A stretch of DNA of 64,000 bases from Nyssa sinensis (GCA_008638375.1 CM018048.1:51851847-51915846), one strand, 5' to 3'; shown: positions 41,501-47,365, counted from the stretch's first letter. Made by a program: numbers and translations. The notes: generated by a model from the letters alone, not told the origin.

Positions 41501-44462
41501 ATAAAAATATTAATAAGATCTTTGTCTCCTGACTGTTCTGACTTGAACATGGAGAGTAGAATGGAGCAGTCACTCTTCACCTGGACACATTTCTGATCTT
41601 TGCACACTGGCCACTTAACCGCATGTAAGCAAGCATGAACTTCTGCCTGAAGACCTGATAAAGCCCTAATTGATTTAGTTCTTGCACCAATCTTACCTCT
41701 GATGGAGAGAAAGCAATCCACACTGTTCCAGCCCAAGGAGCAACCTGATTCCAAGCACCATCAATAACAAAACAAACACTAGCATTAGTACACAAATAAA
41801 AAAAAATAGTGACTCCTTGTATGAAGATGACCTGTATTCTCTACATGATCTCAATGCAGCAAAACTCTAGCTTCTAATAAACTATTCATTTCTATAACTG
41901 ACAGCCAAAACAGACGATGGAATAAAACTTTTTGTCTGAGAAACAAGATCATACCTTCCAATCCAAATTGCTGACAAAAGAGCAATTGAATGAATCAAGC
42001 AATCCTCATCAGGAGCAGCCGGAAAACCAATCTCTAGGCCACTGATTAACAGGAACTTGAATACAGTTCAAGATTGATTAACAACTGAATTTTCTAGAGC
42101 GTTTATTTGTTACCAGCATCAAACTTCCTAACTTAGAAAGCTTCACATACCAAACCTGGATGTGTCACATAATATGCTTCAGTACATTAATTATAGATAA
42201 GCCCTCTGGTATACATTTATGTTGAATGTGTATGGCGTAATTACATTGAATTATTTATCATTTTTTTTTCTAAATAAATAACAAGAAGAGAACAACAACG
42301 CATCTTGAGGTACAATGTGAGAGTTAATAAATCGAACAAATTTTACCAATCACAATTTCAATTGAGTGAAGAACTAACTATTTTATGCATGATCATTATT
42401 AAGGATCAATATGTTTATTGTTATTTAAGTTTCTATGCTTTGAGAAGTGTACCAATTTTTATCTTATGCTCGGTTTTGCATCTATTATCATGTAATATAT
42501 CATAATTGGATAAGGGATGCCTTAGTGGTTGGAGGATTTTTTCACAATTTTGGGGAGAAAGTCAGGAAATAATTTAACTTTCTAAATTTTTTGTGGAGCT
42601 GAAAAAGGAAGAAAAAAATCGGAGAAGACTATTGCACTTTTGAAGTTCACGTATTGAGGGCAAACATCAAATTTTGGCCTCAAGCTTTCTAGTTTCTTCA
42701 TAATTGGTTAACTAGTTACTCCTCAACCTCTCTGAGGTTTGACTTCGGCCCAACCCGCATCCCAAAACCGGAAAAAAAAAAATCCTTCTAGTCCCCAATG
42801 CCAATCCCAAGCGCAACACCAAAATAATAATAATAATATCTCTAACTTCCAACTTATTATATATATCTTTTTCCCATGCCTATCTTGGTGGAGTGGAAGT
42901 TAGAGAAGTTTCAACGGGATTTTCTATGGAATGGTAATGAAGATGAAGGGAAAATTCACCTTGCTAGTTGGGAGAAGGTGAAGTGCTCTTTGGATGGGGG
43001 AGGATTGGTTTTAAAAACTTAAGGTTATTTAATCAAGCTTTCTTGGGGATATGATTGTGGTGGAGGAACATGCTTTGTGGAATAATGTAGTCACAAAGCA
43101 TGTTCCTCTACAAAATAAGGGTGCGAAGATGAGGATAGTTTTTGTAGGAGGTGACAGAGACCTATGGTTGTAGTGTTTGGAAGGCTATTAGAAAGGGGAG
43201 GGAGAAGTTTTATTTGTATGTTCATTTTGATTAGGGGAAGGGTCGAGAGTGAGATTTTGGTTGGATCCTTGGTGGACAAATGGTTCCTTAAGGGTGAAAT
43301 TTCCCAATCTTTTTAGCATTGTTACAAACAATGAAGCCTTAGTGGTTTTTGATTGGGAAGTAGTGGATTTCATGGCTATGTTGAGTTTGGATTGAGTGGG
43401 GGAAGAAGAGATGGGAACGTTCGGACGATGAATAACAACAAAAAATTCATGGTCTAATCTTTTTATTGGGAGTTGGTGGATAAGAATGAGGGGGCCTTTC
43501 TTTGTTGAAAGTCTTAGGTGCCTCAGAAAGCTACGTTTTTTGCTTGGTTAGTGACACGGGGAGCTATCTTAGTTGCGAATAATCTTCATAAGAGAGAATT
43601 TCATCTTCTGAGTCGATTTTGCATGTGTAAAGAGGAGTAAGAGACAATAGATCACCTCCTTTTCCATTGCAAGATGGTGAGGGATATTTGAAGTTTGATG
43701 CTCTCTTTGTTTTAGATTGGATTAGTAATGCCAGACTCAATCAAGGGTGCATTTTCGGGACGGAGATGTAGCAGGATGAGAAAGGAGATGAGGATTGCTT
43801 GGAGGATGACCCCTTCATGCATCATATGGTGCTTATGGAGAGAAAGGAACCGAAGGATTTTTGAAGGGGTTGAACTATTTTCATGGTAGTCTTAAGACAA
43901 TTTTTTAACCTTTTTTTGTGTATAAAAGAAGAATATCTTTTGTATTTAAATATGTTTATAAATTCTTTGGGGGGATTTTAGACTTTAATTGTTATAACCG
44001 GTCCTTTTTTATGTGGGTTTGCCCTCTCTCGATGCCTTGTAGATGCATTGCTTTTACCTAAAAAGCACGGATACGAACACGCAGACACGTTATTTCTCAA
44101 AAAAGTAAGACACGTACACGTCAGGGACACGTTGAATATATATAAATTTTTTATATTTTTATATGACCATATAATAAAAATTTAATATTATTGCAGTTAA
44201 AATTGGTATAAAAATATACAAATCAAAAAAATATTATGAAGATATTAAAATAATAAAGTCATTAAATAAAAATAAAAAAACTTATTCATTTAATCATCAA
44301 TATTCATGATTCAACAATCAGACACATGTTCGGGAAGTGTCCGAGAGTGTCGGTATCAGACATGTGTTCTACGCGGACATGTGAGCCAAAATAGAACATC
44401 CGTGCTTCATAGGCTTTTACTAATAAAAAAACTCTTACAAGCATCTGTTCAATTCCTCGGTG

Positions 44463-44517
<55 letters not shown>

Positions 44518-47365
44518 CACACACACGTATATATAGATTTACATATATAACTTAACTAAGCAAAGTCTTATCCTAATTTTTTGGGATCCATTACATGAAT
44601 CTTGTCTCATTATTCTGCTTTAGTTAAGAACATCCCATCATGGTTCTATTTAGTTAGAAACTTTAAACCAAATTCAAAAGCTGACTAGATACATGGTACA
44701 TCATGTAATATAGTAGAGGGGTAATTTTTTTTATGTGTCTGGTCGGCTTGCCATTTGTTTGAGTGAAAATCATTCTCTCTATCTATCTATATTCCCCCCC
44801 CCCCCCCCCCGGCCCCGAAAAAAGAAAAAAAAGAGTACTAGTTGGGTTAGGCGAAAAAGGGATACTCAACAATAAGTTCTAGCATAAACACAGCCTGTTC
44901 ATTAACCATGTCCAAATCTCAAACTCATGCAACTTGAAGAGTAAATGGGCGACAACACGATTAGTCTAAACCAAAACGATAAGTGCTAACTTGAACACAG
45001 CCTGTTCAAGAACCATGTCAGAATCTCAAACTCATGCGACCTAAAGAATAAATGGGTGACAACATGATTCGTCTAACCCAATTAATAAACAAGTCATGTT
45101 GGACCGTGTTTGAATTAATACAAATCAACACGATTAAGCTCAATTTAACTTGTTTACCGCCCGAAATATATGTTTGCTTACATATACATATATATTATGC
45201 AAAACTTGGGGAAAAAATAGACATTGAGCTTGCTTTAAAAAGATAAAATTCTTTATAAAAAAAAAAGTAACAAGTAAATTCTGAAAACCATCTCAATTTT
45301 CTTGATAAATTTATATATCAAAATCTGAAAGAAAAAAAAAATCGATAAAATAAAATCATTCATCAAAATGATGAGAAGAACATGAAGAAAAAGCTAACTA
45401 CAAGATCACGTTGATGCCCATCTATGGAAAGACTCCTGATTTACAAATGTACTCTTTAGTTTTTTAGTACTGTATTCTTTATCCATGTTTAAATGTGGTA
45501 TTAATGAATTGTTTGGATTGAATTATGCATGTTAAGGCTCTAAACCCGAACACAACCTGTTTTAAAATCAAGTTGACACATTTATGACTTAAGCAGGAAG
45601 TTGGTAGTAGCTCTCTCTAACTTCAATTTGAAACAAGCTGCCAAATAATGGTATTATAATAGATCTGTGAGTAATGATAGGTCTACTAGACAAAATCCAG
45701 TACGAACAAAAAAACTAAACTAGTTCAACCCCCCACCCCCAAAAAATATTGAAGGGAAAAAATCTTTCTATTGTGTGTACAACCATATCTTTCAGTTATA
45801 AGCCACAATGTAGTTTACACAGCACCAAAAAGAAAAAGAGCCATAATGGGTTTTCTGGCACCCTCGATGGACATTCTTTTTGGCATCCATTTTTTTTCCC
45901 TATTGCACCTTCAATTACATGCAATTTTTATTCCTCATTGCACTTGACTACTAAACCATGTCAGTAACTTTGATCTTGTCCTTGGTGGTACATATAACCA
46001 TTGATGATTGCGTAATTATTGATTCTATACATTTACCTTTACGAGTCTATATGAATAACACATAATATTTTCAATCATATTAGTATTTTCTTTATAACAG
46101 TGAAATGCATGCACTAAACACCTCTTTTGAACCATAATTACTTTTGATTTTCATAAAATGATTGTAAGAAGGATGAAATTTTCTGGTGGCTGCTGATTGT
46201 GTCATATAACAGAAGTATGAAAGCTTCTGATGTGGATTGCTACTAATTGCCTGGAGATTGCTTGCTTGTTACATATTTGCTGGCTTTGTGCTATCAATTT
46301 GTTATCAATTAGGTCCTGACCCTGTAGAATTATTCTCCTCTACTTTCTAGGATATCTTTGTGGCTGATGGAGAAGGCCTTCCCCGTTCTTTGGTTGAGGT
46401 TGAAGCAAAATTTGCTCATCAAATCTTAAGCCTCTTTTCCTTGCAGGTTTTCAAACCTATCATTGAAAACTTTATACCAAAATCAGTTGGTTGAAATTGG
46501 CATTACCTTGACACCCTCCTTTTTGCAGACACAGTCTGTAATCCAAATGTTGATGACAGCAAGTAAGCACATATCAACAGGATTGGATTTGCATAAACAT
46601 GGTCAGAGGTGCTTGGGAGACGCTCACACATTAATACGAGTTTTATGCCACAAGAAAGATATCGAAGCCTCTAAGTTCTTGAAAAAGCAGTATCAGCTGC
46701 CTGCATCTTCAGGTGATTGTTTCTTTATCAGCTTAACTTTCATGATGTAATTTTAGCAATTGTTCCCAAAAATGTTACCCAATATTTCTGATTTCTTGCA
46801 TGTTAATATCTATAAAAGTTGTTCGACTCCCACCCCAAGGACCACTTACCTATTCATACTTTGGAAATACACATGGAATGGGGAAAAGGGGAGAAGAGAT
46901 TTTTCCCCTCTTTTTTATTTGTTTTGGGAAAAGGGAAAAACAAAAGAGGGGGGGGGGGGGGGGGTTGGAATTATGATTTGTTGATAGGAGAGAGAAGTTT
47001 TATTGTATTGCACTATATCTTATGATATAGGCATATATGATTTATGCACGTCTTATTTTACTAGCTATCACACTGATGGAATGGTTAGCTTTATAAAACC
47101 TGCTTGATGGAACTCAGATTTGAAAAAATGGTAAAGATATCCTCACTTCAATTTAGGCTACTAACAGTAATATATGCATGCAAAATTTGGTTTTTGTTCA
47201 GAGTATGATGACACTCCATTGAAGGAGTCAAGTTTGAGCTCACCTCTGCTAACAGATGTAAAGCGAAGCGCATCATTAAGCAGTTTTAAATCAATAAAGA
47301 GGAAATTTCAGGGAGCGAGATCGGAAATCAGGCATGCGACCCTACTGGAAGATGGCACCATGTGA
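3301..47365 (+). CDS. PATROL1-family protein (DUF810, MUN domain), 24 exons, 5' end missing
   Basis: The protein is a plant relative of Munc13/MUN tethering proteins. The best-known member, Arabidopsis PATROL1, is reported to help deliver a plasma-membrane proton ATPase; the role of this paralogue is unknown. Exons: 3301-3580, 3898-3964, 4140-4290, 4958-5125, 6520-6615, 6700-6909, 7009-7110, 17140-17370, 17667-17747, 18646-18732, 18826-19011, 19123-19281, 21704-21796, 22124-22195, 22779-22896, 26650-26822, 29585-29669, 30227-30364, 40052-40158, 40292-40369, 40443-40538, 46351-46446, 46529-46712, 47202-47365. They join to 1073 residues plus stop with no frame break. Family hallmarks in order are SAGSPPRREPPP, LSDDDLRESAYEILLA, YHLNIRLYEKL, WVLFQQ, the MUN region (HPLSLLANELR to HQFYGERL), and LDGGPSRAFSDSD followed by ADGEGLP. 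Known members are about 1100 residues, so about 70-80 N-terminal residues are missing. The closest match I recall is the At4g11670 subgroup rather than PATROL1 itself; this is inference. The protein appears intact despite heavy intron expansion. Confidence 0.93.
3898..3964 (+). CDS. PATROL1-like gene, exon 2 in window
   Basis: This short exon encodes LSDDDLRESAYEILLASM, the most conserved N-terminal motif of the family. The acceptor TCTAAAG/GA is set by phase: two bases complete a glycine codon begun in the previous exon. The donor GTAATC is followed at once by a CT and GC dinucleotide run. Confidence 0.9.
3966..4010. repeat. Compound CT / GC microsatellite
   Basis: An intronic (TC)n run directly after the donor site passes into alternating GC (3988-3999). 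Alternating GC can adopt Z-DNA; no function is implied. Confidence 0.8.
4140..4290 (+). CDS. PATROL1-like gene, exon 3 in window (GC donor)
   Basis: It encodes a lysine-rich segment (DKKKEKSSKFLSGLKSK) and ends IIRAQMQ. The exon ends CAG and the intron begins GCAAAC. The next exon continues in frame as ISEAMDA, the expected family sequence, so this junction uses a GC-AG intron. Confidence 0.87.
4958..5125 (+). CDS. PATROL1-like gene, exon 4 in window
   Basis: Opens ISEAMDACVRQRL and closes YMQWRKRQ, both family motifs. The acceptor is TTACTAG; a second AG seven bases on would break the frame. The donor is CAA/GTAATG. Fifty-six codons, phase 0 at both ends. Confidence 0.9.
5310..5575. repeat. 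Imperfect tandem duplication, unit about 130 bp
   Basis: Two successive units share TTTTGAT-ATGCAATA, GTTCAGGCTTG, TCACTGAAGTTA, ATGCTAGTCCTA and GGTATATCAACCC. It lies within the 1.4-kb intron before 6520. The rest of that intron (5580-6500) is AT-rich with no recognised element. Confidence 0.75.
6520..6615 (+). CDS. PATROL1-like gene, exon 5 in window
   Basis: Thirty-two codons, AGILEELFSS to IRNAN, acceptor TTCTTGTAG, donor AAT/GTATGT. Phase 0 on both sides. A competing AG four bases downstream would shift the frame. Confidence 0.87.
6700..6909 (+). CDS. PATROL1-like gene, exon 6 in window
   Basis: Seventy codons containing YYWTAGYHLNIRLYEKLIFG, a signature of DUF810 proteins (family form W-x-GYHLN-x-RLYEKLL). 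Acceptor TATTGTAG, donor GAG/GTATAC. An 84-base intron precedes it. Confidence 0.93.
7009..7110 (+). CDS. PATROL1-like gene, exon 7 in window
   Basis: Thirty-four codons from EADEILKLIKLTWSTLGI to FGWVLFQQ. Acceptor CATATTAG, donor CAG/GTATAA. It is followed by the 10.0-kb transposon-filled intron. Confidence 0.92.
7972..9636. mobile_element. L1-type LINE with inverted 5' segment
   Basis: Bases 8362 down to 7972 (- strand) encode a LINE ORF1 (DUF4283-type) segment: FLFELPSEKEANRIL, WSFEGLPVTL, stop, then GSIWLRLMGFPAFLW and RRHLRWARILICGRP. Bases 8355-9400 (+ strand) encode the ORF2 C-terminus: RRLEKIQRDFLWG, GGLRVKDMGTFNTALLGKWL, ISFWDDVW-type zf-RVT and a Cys/His block CYFCKQKEETVDHVLIHC. 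A 3' UTR and A tail (9619-9633) follow. An 18-base C run sits at 9423-9440. The head-to-head arrangement and missing middle suggest a single twin-primed insertion (see findings). Confidence 0.8.
9637..9718. repeat. 41-bp tandem duplication after LINE tail
   Basis: ATCTAGAGCTTGAGATA begins both units, at 9637 and 9678, each followed by GAGGTATATGCA. It abuts the LINE A tail; one copy may be a target duplication that was later extended. Confidence 0.6.
9813..10010. repeat. Imperfect tandem duplication, unit about 100 bp
   Basis: Both units contain AATTTACTT-TACAAT-TAGTGGT and GATGTTTTCAATTGCCAAA followed by ATTGATTAAT. The remaining intron sequence to about 10930 is AT-rich with T runs and nothing recognised. 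Confidence 0.75.
10955..12247. repeat. Possible solo LTR or long-LTR fragment
   Basis: It begins with GGCCGGTGAGGGGGTGAATATG, a phrase I associate with long plant LTRs, and ends CCTAACA just before the copia element. The body contains several imperfect copies of a GAGCTAGCTA-centred motif (11700-11900). No coding capacity and no matched target duplication were seen, so both the class and the ends are uncertain. Confidence 0.35.
12464..13260 (+). pseudogene. copia gag remnant
   Basis: Frames include LNGMNYLVWAHAIKVFL, the UBN2/gag opening of plant copia elements (family LNGxNYxxW), then LSGLDLDLRCFKDKILA and a damaged zinc knuckle (YYCGDTNHTESYYW). Frameshifts separate the pieces. Confidence 0.75.
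13400..14600 (+). pseudogene. copia protease and integrase remnants
   Basis: WVINSDASSHMSG near 13430-13470 corresponds to the protease motif W-x-DSGAT-H; the catalytic DSG reads NSD here. GKHHRSSFSISNSSRH, HTDI-stop-GPRSSSLNSFKYFVI and NGVVKKKYHH are integrase core pieces, with internal stops. Confidence 0.75.
15110..15800 (+). pseudogene. copia reverse-transcriptase remnant, interrupted
   Basis: VGYRWVYTIKYLLDGSLDRL, KAHLVSKGYTKTYDIDY and YQLDIKNA precede an unrelated block of about 160 bases (15361-15520), after which the expected MAQPPGYV-like and CRLRKALYGLK sequence resumes. Stops follow. Confidence 0.78.
16030..16697 (+). pseudogene. copia RNase H remnant
   Basis: YMNAPGQSHFDIVCRILCYF, GYSDADWTGSRSSRRSTFGY and VTWRNKK are clear copia RNase H blocks. 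They are followed by RSSAEAKY, DILTKPL and a C-terminal end before the purine tract. Several stop codons sit where glutamine, arginine or tryptophan is expected. Confidence 0.85.
17140..17370 (+). CDS. PATROL1-like gene, exon 8 in window
   Basis: Seventy-seven codons starting FVGTDEPILLD, in phase 0 with the WVLFQQ end of the exon 10 kb upstream. The acceptor CTATGGAAG is weak in pyrimidines, but it is the only one that keeps the expected start. Donor AAG/GTATAT. Confidence 0.88.
17667..17747 (+). CDS. PATROL1-like gene, exon 9 in window
   Basis: Twenty-seven codons, KLGCFRRLMTIALVVGTYN to GEIK, acceptor CCTTTCAG, donor AAG/GTTAGT. Placed by phase and position; the sequence here is less conserved in the family. 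Confidence 0.83.
18192..18550 (+). mobile_element. Solo LTR (copia-like) with TAGAC target duplication
   Basis: A 359-base unit begins TGTTAGAGATAG and ends TTCACAACA, and is bracketed by TAGAC at 18187-18191 and 18551-18555. TATAAATA at 18405-18412 fits an LTR promoter. No internal region is present, so it is a recombined solo LTR in the intron before 18646. Confidence 0.8.
18646..18732 (+). CDS. PATROL1-like gene, exon 10 in window
   Basis: Twenty-nine codons ending AAKKLRTYVEKSIEAALSR, acceptor ACTTGCAG, donor CGG/GTGGGT. This is the lead-in to the MUN core. Confidence 0.88.
18826..19011 (+). CDS. PATROL1-like gene, exon 11 in window (MUN core)
   Basis: Sixty-two codons including THPLSLLANELRLIVERELN, FCPVLHHWYPEAG and TLLHQFYGERL. 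This is the best conserved block of plant MUN/DUF810 proteins. Acceptor ATCCCAG, donor CTG/GTTTGT. Confidence 0.93.
19123..19281 (+). CDS. PATROL1-like gene, exon 12 in window
   Basis: Fifty-three codons from KPFLKGVSCLSEDVRLVLSA to KFDHYQ, acceptor GATCTGTAG, donor CAG/GTTAGG. Phase 0 at both ends. Confidence 0.9.
20041..20076. repeat. CACGCC / CACACC hexamer array
   Basis: About six hexamer copies in the 2.4-kb intron; a simple minisatellite. Confidence 0.85.
20596..20903 (-). mobile_element. TRIM retrotransposon, copy 1
   Basis: Two short terminal direct repeats (20596-20667 and about 20831-20903) share AAGCTTAAGCTGTTAGAGAA-type sequence and begin TGTTA. Read on the - strand, TTGTATCAGAGC (20819-20830) next to the upstream repeat is the initiator-tRNA primer site with one change, and AAGAGGGGGAG before the other repeat is the polypurine tract. 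No coding capacity. Same family and orientation as 36852-37152. Confidence 0.8.
21704..21796 (+). CDS. PATROL1-like gene, exon 13 in window
   Basis: Thirty-one codons including PIILDWVVAQNARILEWTGR, acceptor GTGTGCAG, donor GAG/GTTGGT. The preceding 2.4-kb intron carries a TRIM element. Confidence 0.91.
22124..22195 (+). CDS. PATROL1-like gene, exon 14 in window
   Basis: Twenty-four codons, GWEPLSHQQKQAASAVEVFR then IIEE; the W-x-PLS-x-QQ motif is typical of the family. Acceptor CTTAAGTAG, donor GAG/GTATGT. Confidence 0.91.
22779..22896 (+). CDS. PATROL1-like gene, exon 15 in window
   Basis: Encodes TVDQFFGLNLPMDITHLQAL through LVNQL and ends in phase 1. Acceptor AATTTGCAG, donor TAG/GTACCG. 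The following 3.75-kb intron contains two LINE remnants and a hAT element. Confidence 0.91.
23690..24030 (+). mobile_element. LINE 3' UTR/tail fragment with poly-T/poly-G runs
   Basis: GGGATTGCCCTCCTCGGGCTC and TTACTTTTACTGATCAA near 23970-24027 match the 3' UTR ends of the other LINEs here (for example 9580-9620). T runs passing into G runs at 23786-23814 and 23880-23911 lie inside. There is no coding part. Confidence 0.5.
24060..26360 (+). mobile_element. L1-type LINE, ORF2 C-terminal half, interrupted by a hAT element
   Basis: Frames give an RT palm piece (LVNGSPTCFF, LFVMVMEALSALLL), then after a 458-base insertion VSHLLFVDAIIIFCDA (the catalytic FADD region, here FVDA), TTYLGLRLGAS, GGGLGFKDFKIFNKALLGKW and the zf-RVT end (VPPKVAFFAWAAAWEGIL, CCICKSEES). 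A 3' UTR and short A run at 26350-26358 close it. Multiple frameshifts make it inactive, and the catalytic aspartates are damaged. Confidence 0.8.
24230..24687. mobile_element. Non-autonomous hAT element nested in the LINE
   Basis: It is flanked by perfect 8-bp repeats ATTGTTGT (24222-24229 and 24688-24695), the hAT size. The termini TAGGGATGGCAAT and, reversed, TACGAATCGCAAT are imperfect inverted repeats of the plant TAGGGGTGGCAA type. The inside has G/C-rich end regions, a C15-A14 run and an AT-rich middle, with no coding capacity. Confidence 0.82.
26650..26822 (+). CDS. PATROL1-like gene, exon 16 in window
   Basis: Encodes VEKYHLYPSAPPLTHYKE through LCVRLNTLQ. The first two bases complete a codon started before the 3.75-kb intron. 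Acceptor TTGTGCAG, donor CAA/GTGAGT. Confidence 0.91.
27530..27640 (+). repeat. Possible SINE-like fragment (family also at 46815-46860)
   Basis: GGTTCAACTCCCACTCCAAG and GGCCACTTACCTAT resemble a Pol III box B region and match the second site, which reads GTTCGACTCCCACCCCAAGG then ACCACTTACCTAT. No target duplication was found at either, so this is a shared short repeat of uncertain type. Confidence 0.4.
29585..29669 (+). CDS. PATROL1-like gene, exon 17 in window
   Basis: Encodes YIQKQIGILEDGIRKSWALV and ends in phase 1 after RRW. Acceptor CTTGATGCAG, donor GGT/GTAGGT. A donor two bases upstream would break the frame. Confidence 0.87.
30227..30364 (+). CDS. PATROL1-like gene, exon 18 in window
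   Basis: Encodes NEKLSETLERDVLMSNESID through ATDAIRKICDFT, phase 2 in and phase 1 out. Acceptor TTATGCAG, donor CAG/GTGAGA. The 9.7-kb intron follows. Confidence 0.91.
31735..32795. mobile_element. Non-autonomous hAT element, 1061 bp, with perfect target duplication
   Basis: The ends read TAGGCCTGTAAACGGATCGG and, reversed, TAGGCCTGTCAATGGATCGG, an almost perfect terminal inverted repeat. ATTCCTTC flanks both sides (31727-31734, 32796-32803). Subterminal GGATC/GATCC motifs are repeated many times, as expected for hAT transposase binding regions. A GA-rich microsatellite (32490-32550) lies inside. No transposase frame. Confidence 0.88.
33420..36188. repeat. Possible long solo LTR (2.8 kb)
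   Basis: It begins TGTCATGACCC and ends GGGTATCACA, a near-inverted pair as in many long gypsy LTRs, and the interior is non-coding with uniform composition. No matching 5-bp flanks were seen (TAATT against CTTCT), so it is only a candidate. Confidence 0.35.
36852..37152 (-). mobile_element. TRIM retrotransposon, copy 2 (74-bp LTRs)
   Basis: The terminal direct repeats 36852-36925 and 37079-37152 are both 74 bases, begin TGTTAGAT and end CTCTCAACA. On the - strand the primer site TGGTATCAGAGC (37067-37078), complementary to initiator tRNA-Met, sits directly beside the upstream LTR, and a purine tract precedes the other. GTTGG and ATTGG flank the element, a 5-bp target duplication with one mismatch. 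No protein is encoded. Confidence 0.88.
37568..38590 (-). mobile_element. L1-type LINE, ORF2 3' part
   Basis: On the - strand, KWYGFLGFIRFEVRDGKKIR and FWHNKWCKDSPI (near 38560-38470) and later AFLFRIMVD are zf-RVT region pieces. The 3' UTR ends with an A run seen as T at 37571-37578. It is truncated at the 5' end and frameshifted. Confidence 0.7.
39131..39660. mobile_element. MITE with GTTTGGTAC inverted ends
   Basis: CGTTTGGTACACAGAAATAG at the left and, reversed from the right, CTATGTTTGGTACATAGGAA form imperfect inverted ends. The interior has repeated ATTCC/GGAAT motifs and no coding capacity. The target duplication is not clear, so the superfamily is undecided. Confidence 0.6.
40052..40158 (+). 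CDS. PATROL1-like gene, exon 19 in window
   Basis: Encodes ARVVFWDLRDSFLFRLYHG and LDSILPHFDT, close to the family consensus for this region. Acceptor ATTTTTAG, donor ACT/GTAAGT. Its first bases resemble a degraded copy just upstream (see findings). Confidence 0.92.
40177..40204. repeat. GT microsatellite
   Basis: About 13 GT units in the 133-base intron between 40158 and 40292, starting 19 bases after the donor site. Confidence 0.9.
40292..40369 (+). CDS. PATROL1-like gene, exon 20 in window
   Basis: Twenty-six codons, VLNHICGLIDDNLRDRVVSS to ICSASL. Acceptor CTATGTAG, donor TTG/GTATGG. Confidence 0.9.
40443..40538 (+). CDS. PATROL1-like gene, exon 21 in window
   Basis: Encodes YAWVLLDGGPSRAFSDSD, the C-terminal DUF810 signature, then MMEDDLNMLK. 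Acceptor TTGATGTAG, donor AAG/GTATAT. A 73-base intron precedes it and a 5.8-kb intron follows. Confidence 0.94.
40621..42064 (-). mobile_element. LINE-type insertion carrying RNase H fragments, perfect 14-bp target duplication
   Basis: AGTTCAAGATTGAT occurs on both sides (40607-40620, 42065-42078). A T run after the left repeat is the A tail of a - strand element. On the - strand, 41795-41464 encodes an RNase H (RVT_3-type) domain: CTNASVCFVIDGAWNQVAPW, ALSGLQAEVHACLHAVKW, VKSDCSILLSMFKSEQSGDK. A shorter second copy of part of this lies at 41270-41420, and a MITE interrupts it at 40808-41258. Frames are broken. Confidence 0.75.
40808..41258. mobile_element. Mutator-like MITE, 451 bp, 9-bp target duplication
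   Basis: TAATATTAA flanks it exactly (40799-40807, 41259-41267). Nine bases is the Mutator size. The ends GAGTAAATTACACAGACCTC and, reversed, GGGTATATTAAACTGACCTC are inverted repeats. The interior is AT-rich and non-coding. Confidence 0.82.
42868..44430 (+). mobile_element. L1-type LINE 3' part with MITE in its tail
   Basis: WKLEKFQRDFLWNGNEDEGK and IHLASWEKVK open a degraded zf-RVT region (42890-43010); later frames give FMCKEE-like and SDHLLFHCK-type pieces. The 3' UTR (TTGCCCTCTCTCGATGCC) runs to 44059, is broken by an inserted element, and its end CTTTTACTAATAAAAAAA resumes at 44414. Confidence 0.7.
44060..44412. mobile_element. Inverted-repeat MITE inserted in LINE tail
   Basis: AAGCACGGAT near the left end and ATCCGTGCTT near the right end are inverted. 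GCTTTTACCTA (44050-44060) and GCTTTTACTAA (44413-44423) flank it and look like a 9-11 bp duplication of the LINE tail, so a Mutator-like origin is probable. Ends are known to within a few bases. Confidence 0.65.
44463..44530. repeat. Compound CT-TA-CA microsatellite
   Basis: Runs of CT, then TA, then AC follow one another without a break in the 5.8-kb intron. Confidence 0.9.
44884..45085. repeat. Imperfect tandem duplication, unit about 110 bp
   Basis: Both units contain ACACAGCCTGTTCA, ACCATGTC, AATCTCAAACTCATGC and GACAACA-GATT-GTCTAA. The remainder of the intron to 46350 is AT-rich without recognised elements. Confidence 0.8.
46351..46446 (+). CDS. PATROL1-like gene, exon 22 in window
   Basis: Thirty-two codons, DIFVADGEGLPRSLVE to LSLFSLQ; it completes the signature begun in the previous exon. 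Acceptor TACTTTCTAG, donor CAG/GTTTTC. Confidence 0.93.
46529..46712 (+). CDS. PATROL1-like gene, exon 23 in window
   Basis: Encodes TQSVIQMLMTASKHISTGLD through DAHTLIRVLCHKKD and FLKKQYQLPASS, phase 1 out. Acceptor TTTTTGCAG, donor CAG/GTGATT. Confidence 0.92.
47202..47365 (+). CDS. PATROL1-like gene, last exon with stop
   Basis: Encodes EYDDTPLKESSLSSPLLTD, a basic-serine stretch (KRSASLSSFKSIKRKFQG) and the end LLEDGTM, then TGA at 47363-47365. Acceptor TTTGTTCAG. The 3' UTR follows; its end could not be fixed, since no clear AATAAA lies in the next 150 bases. Confidence 0.9.
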
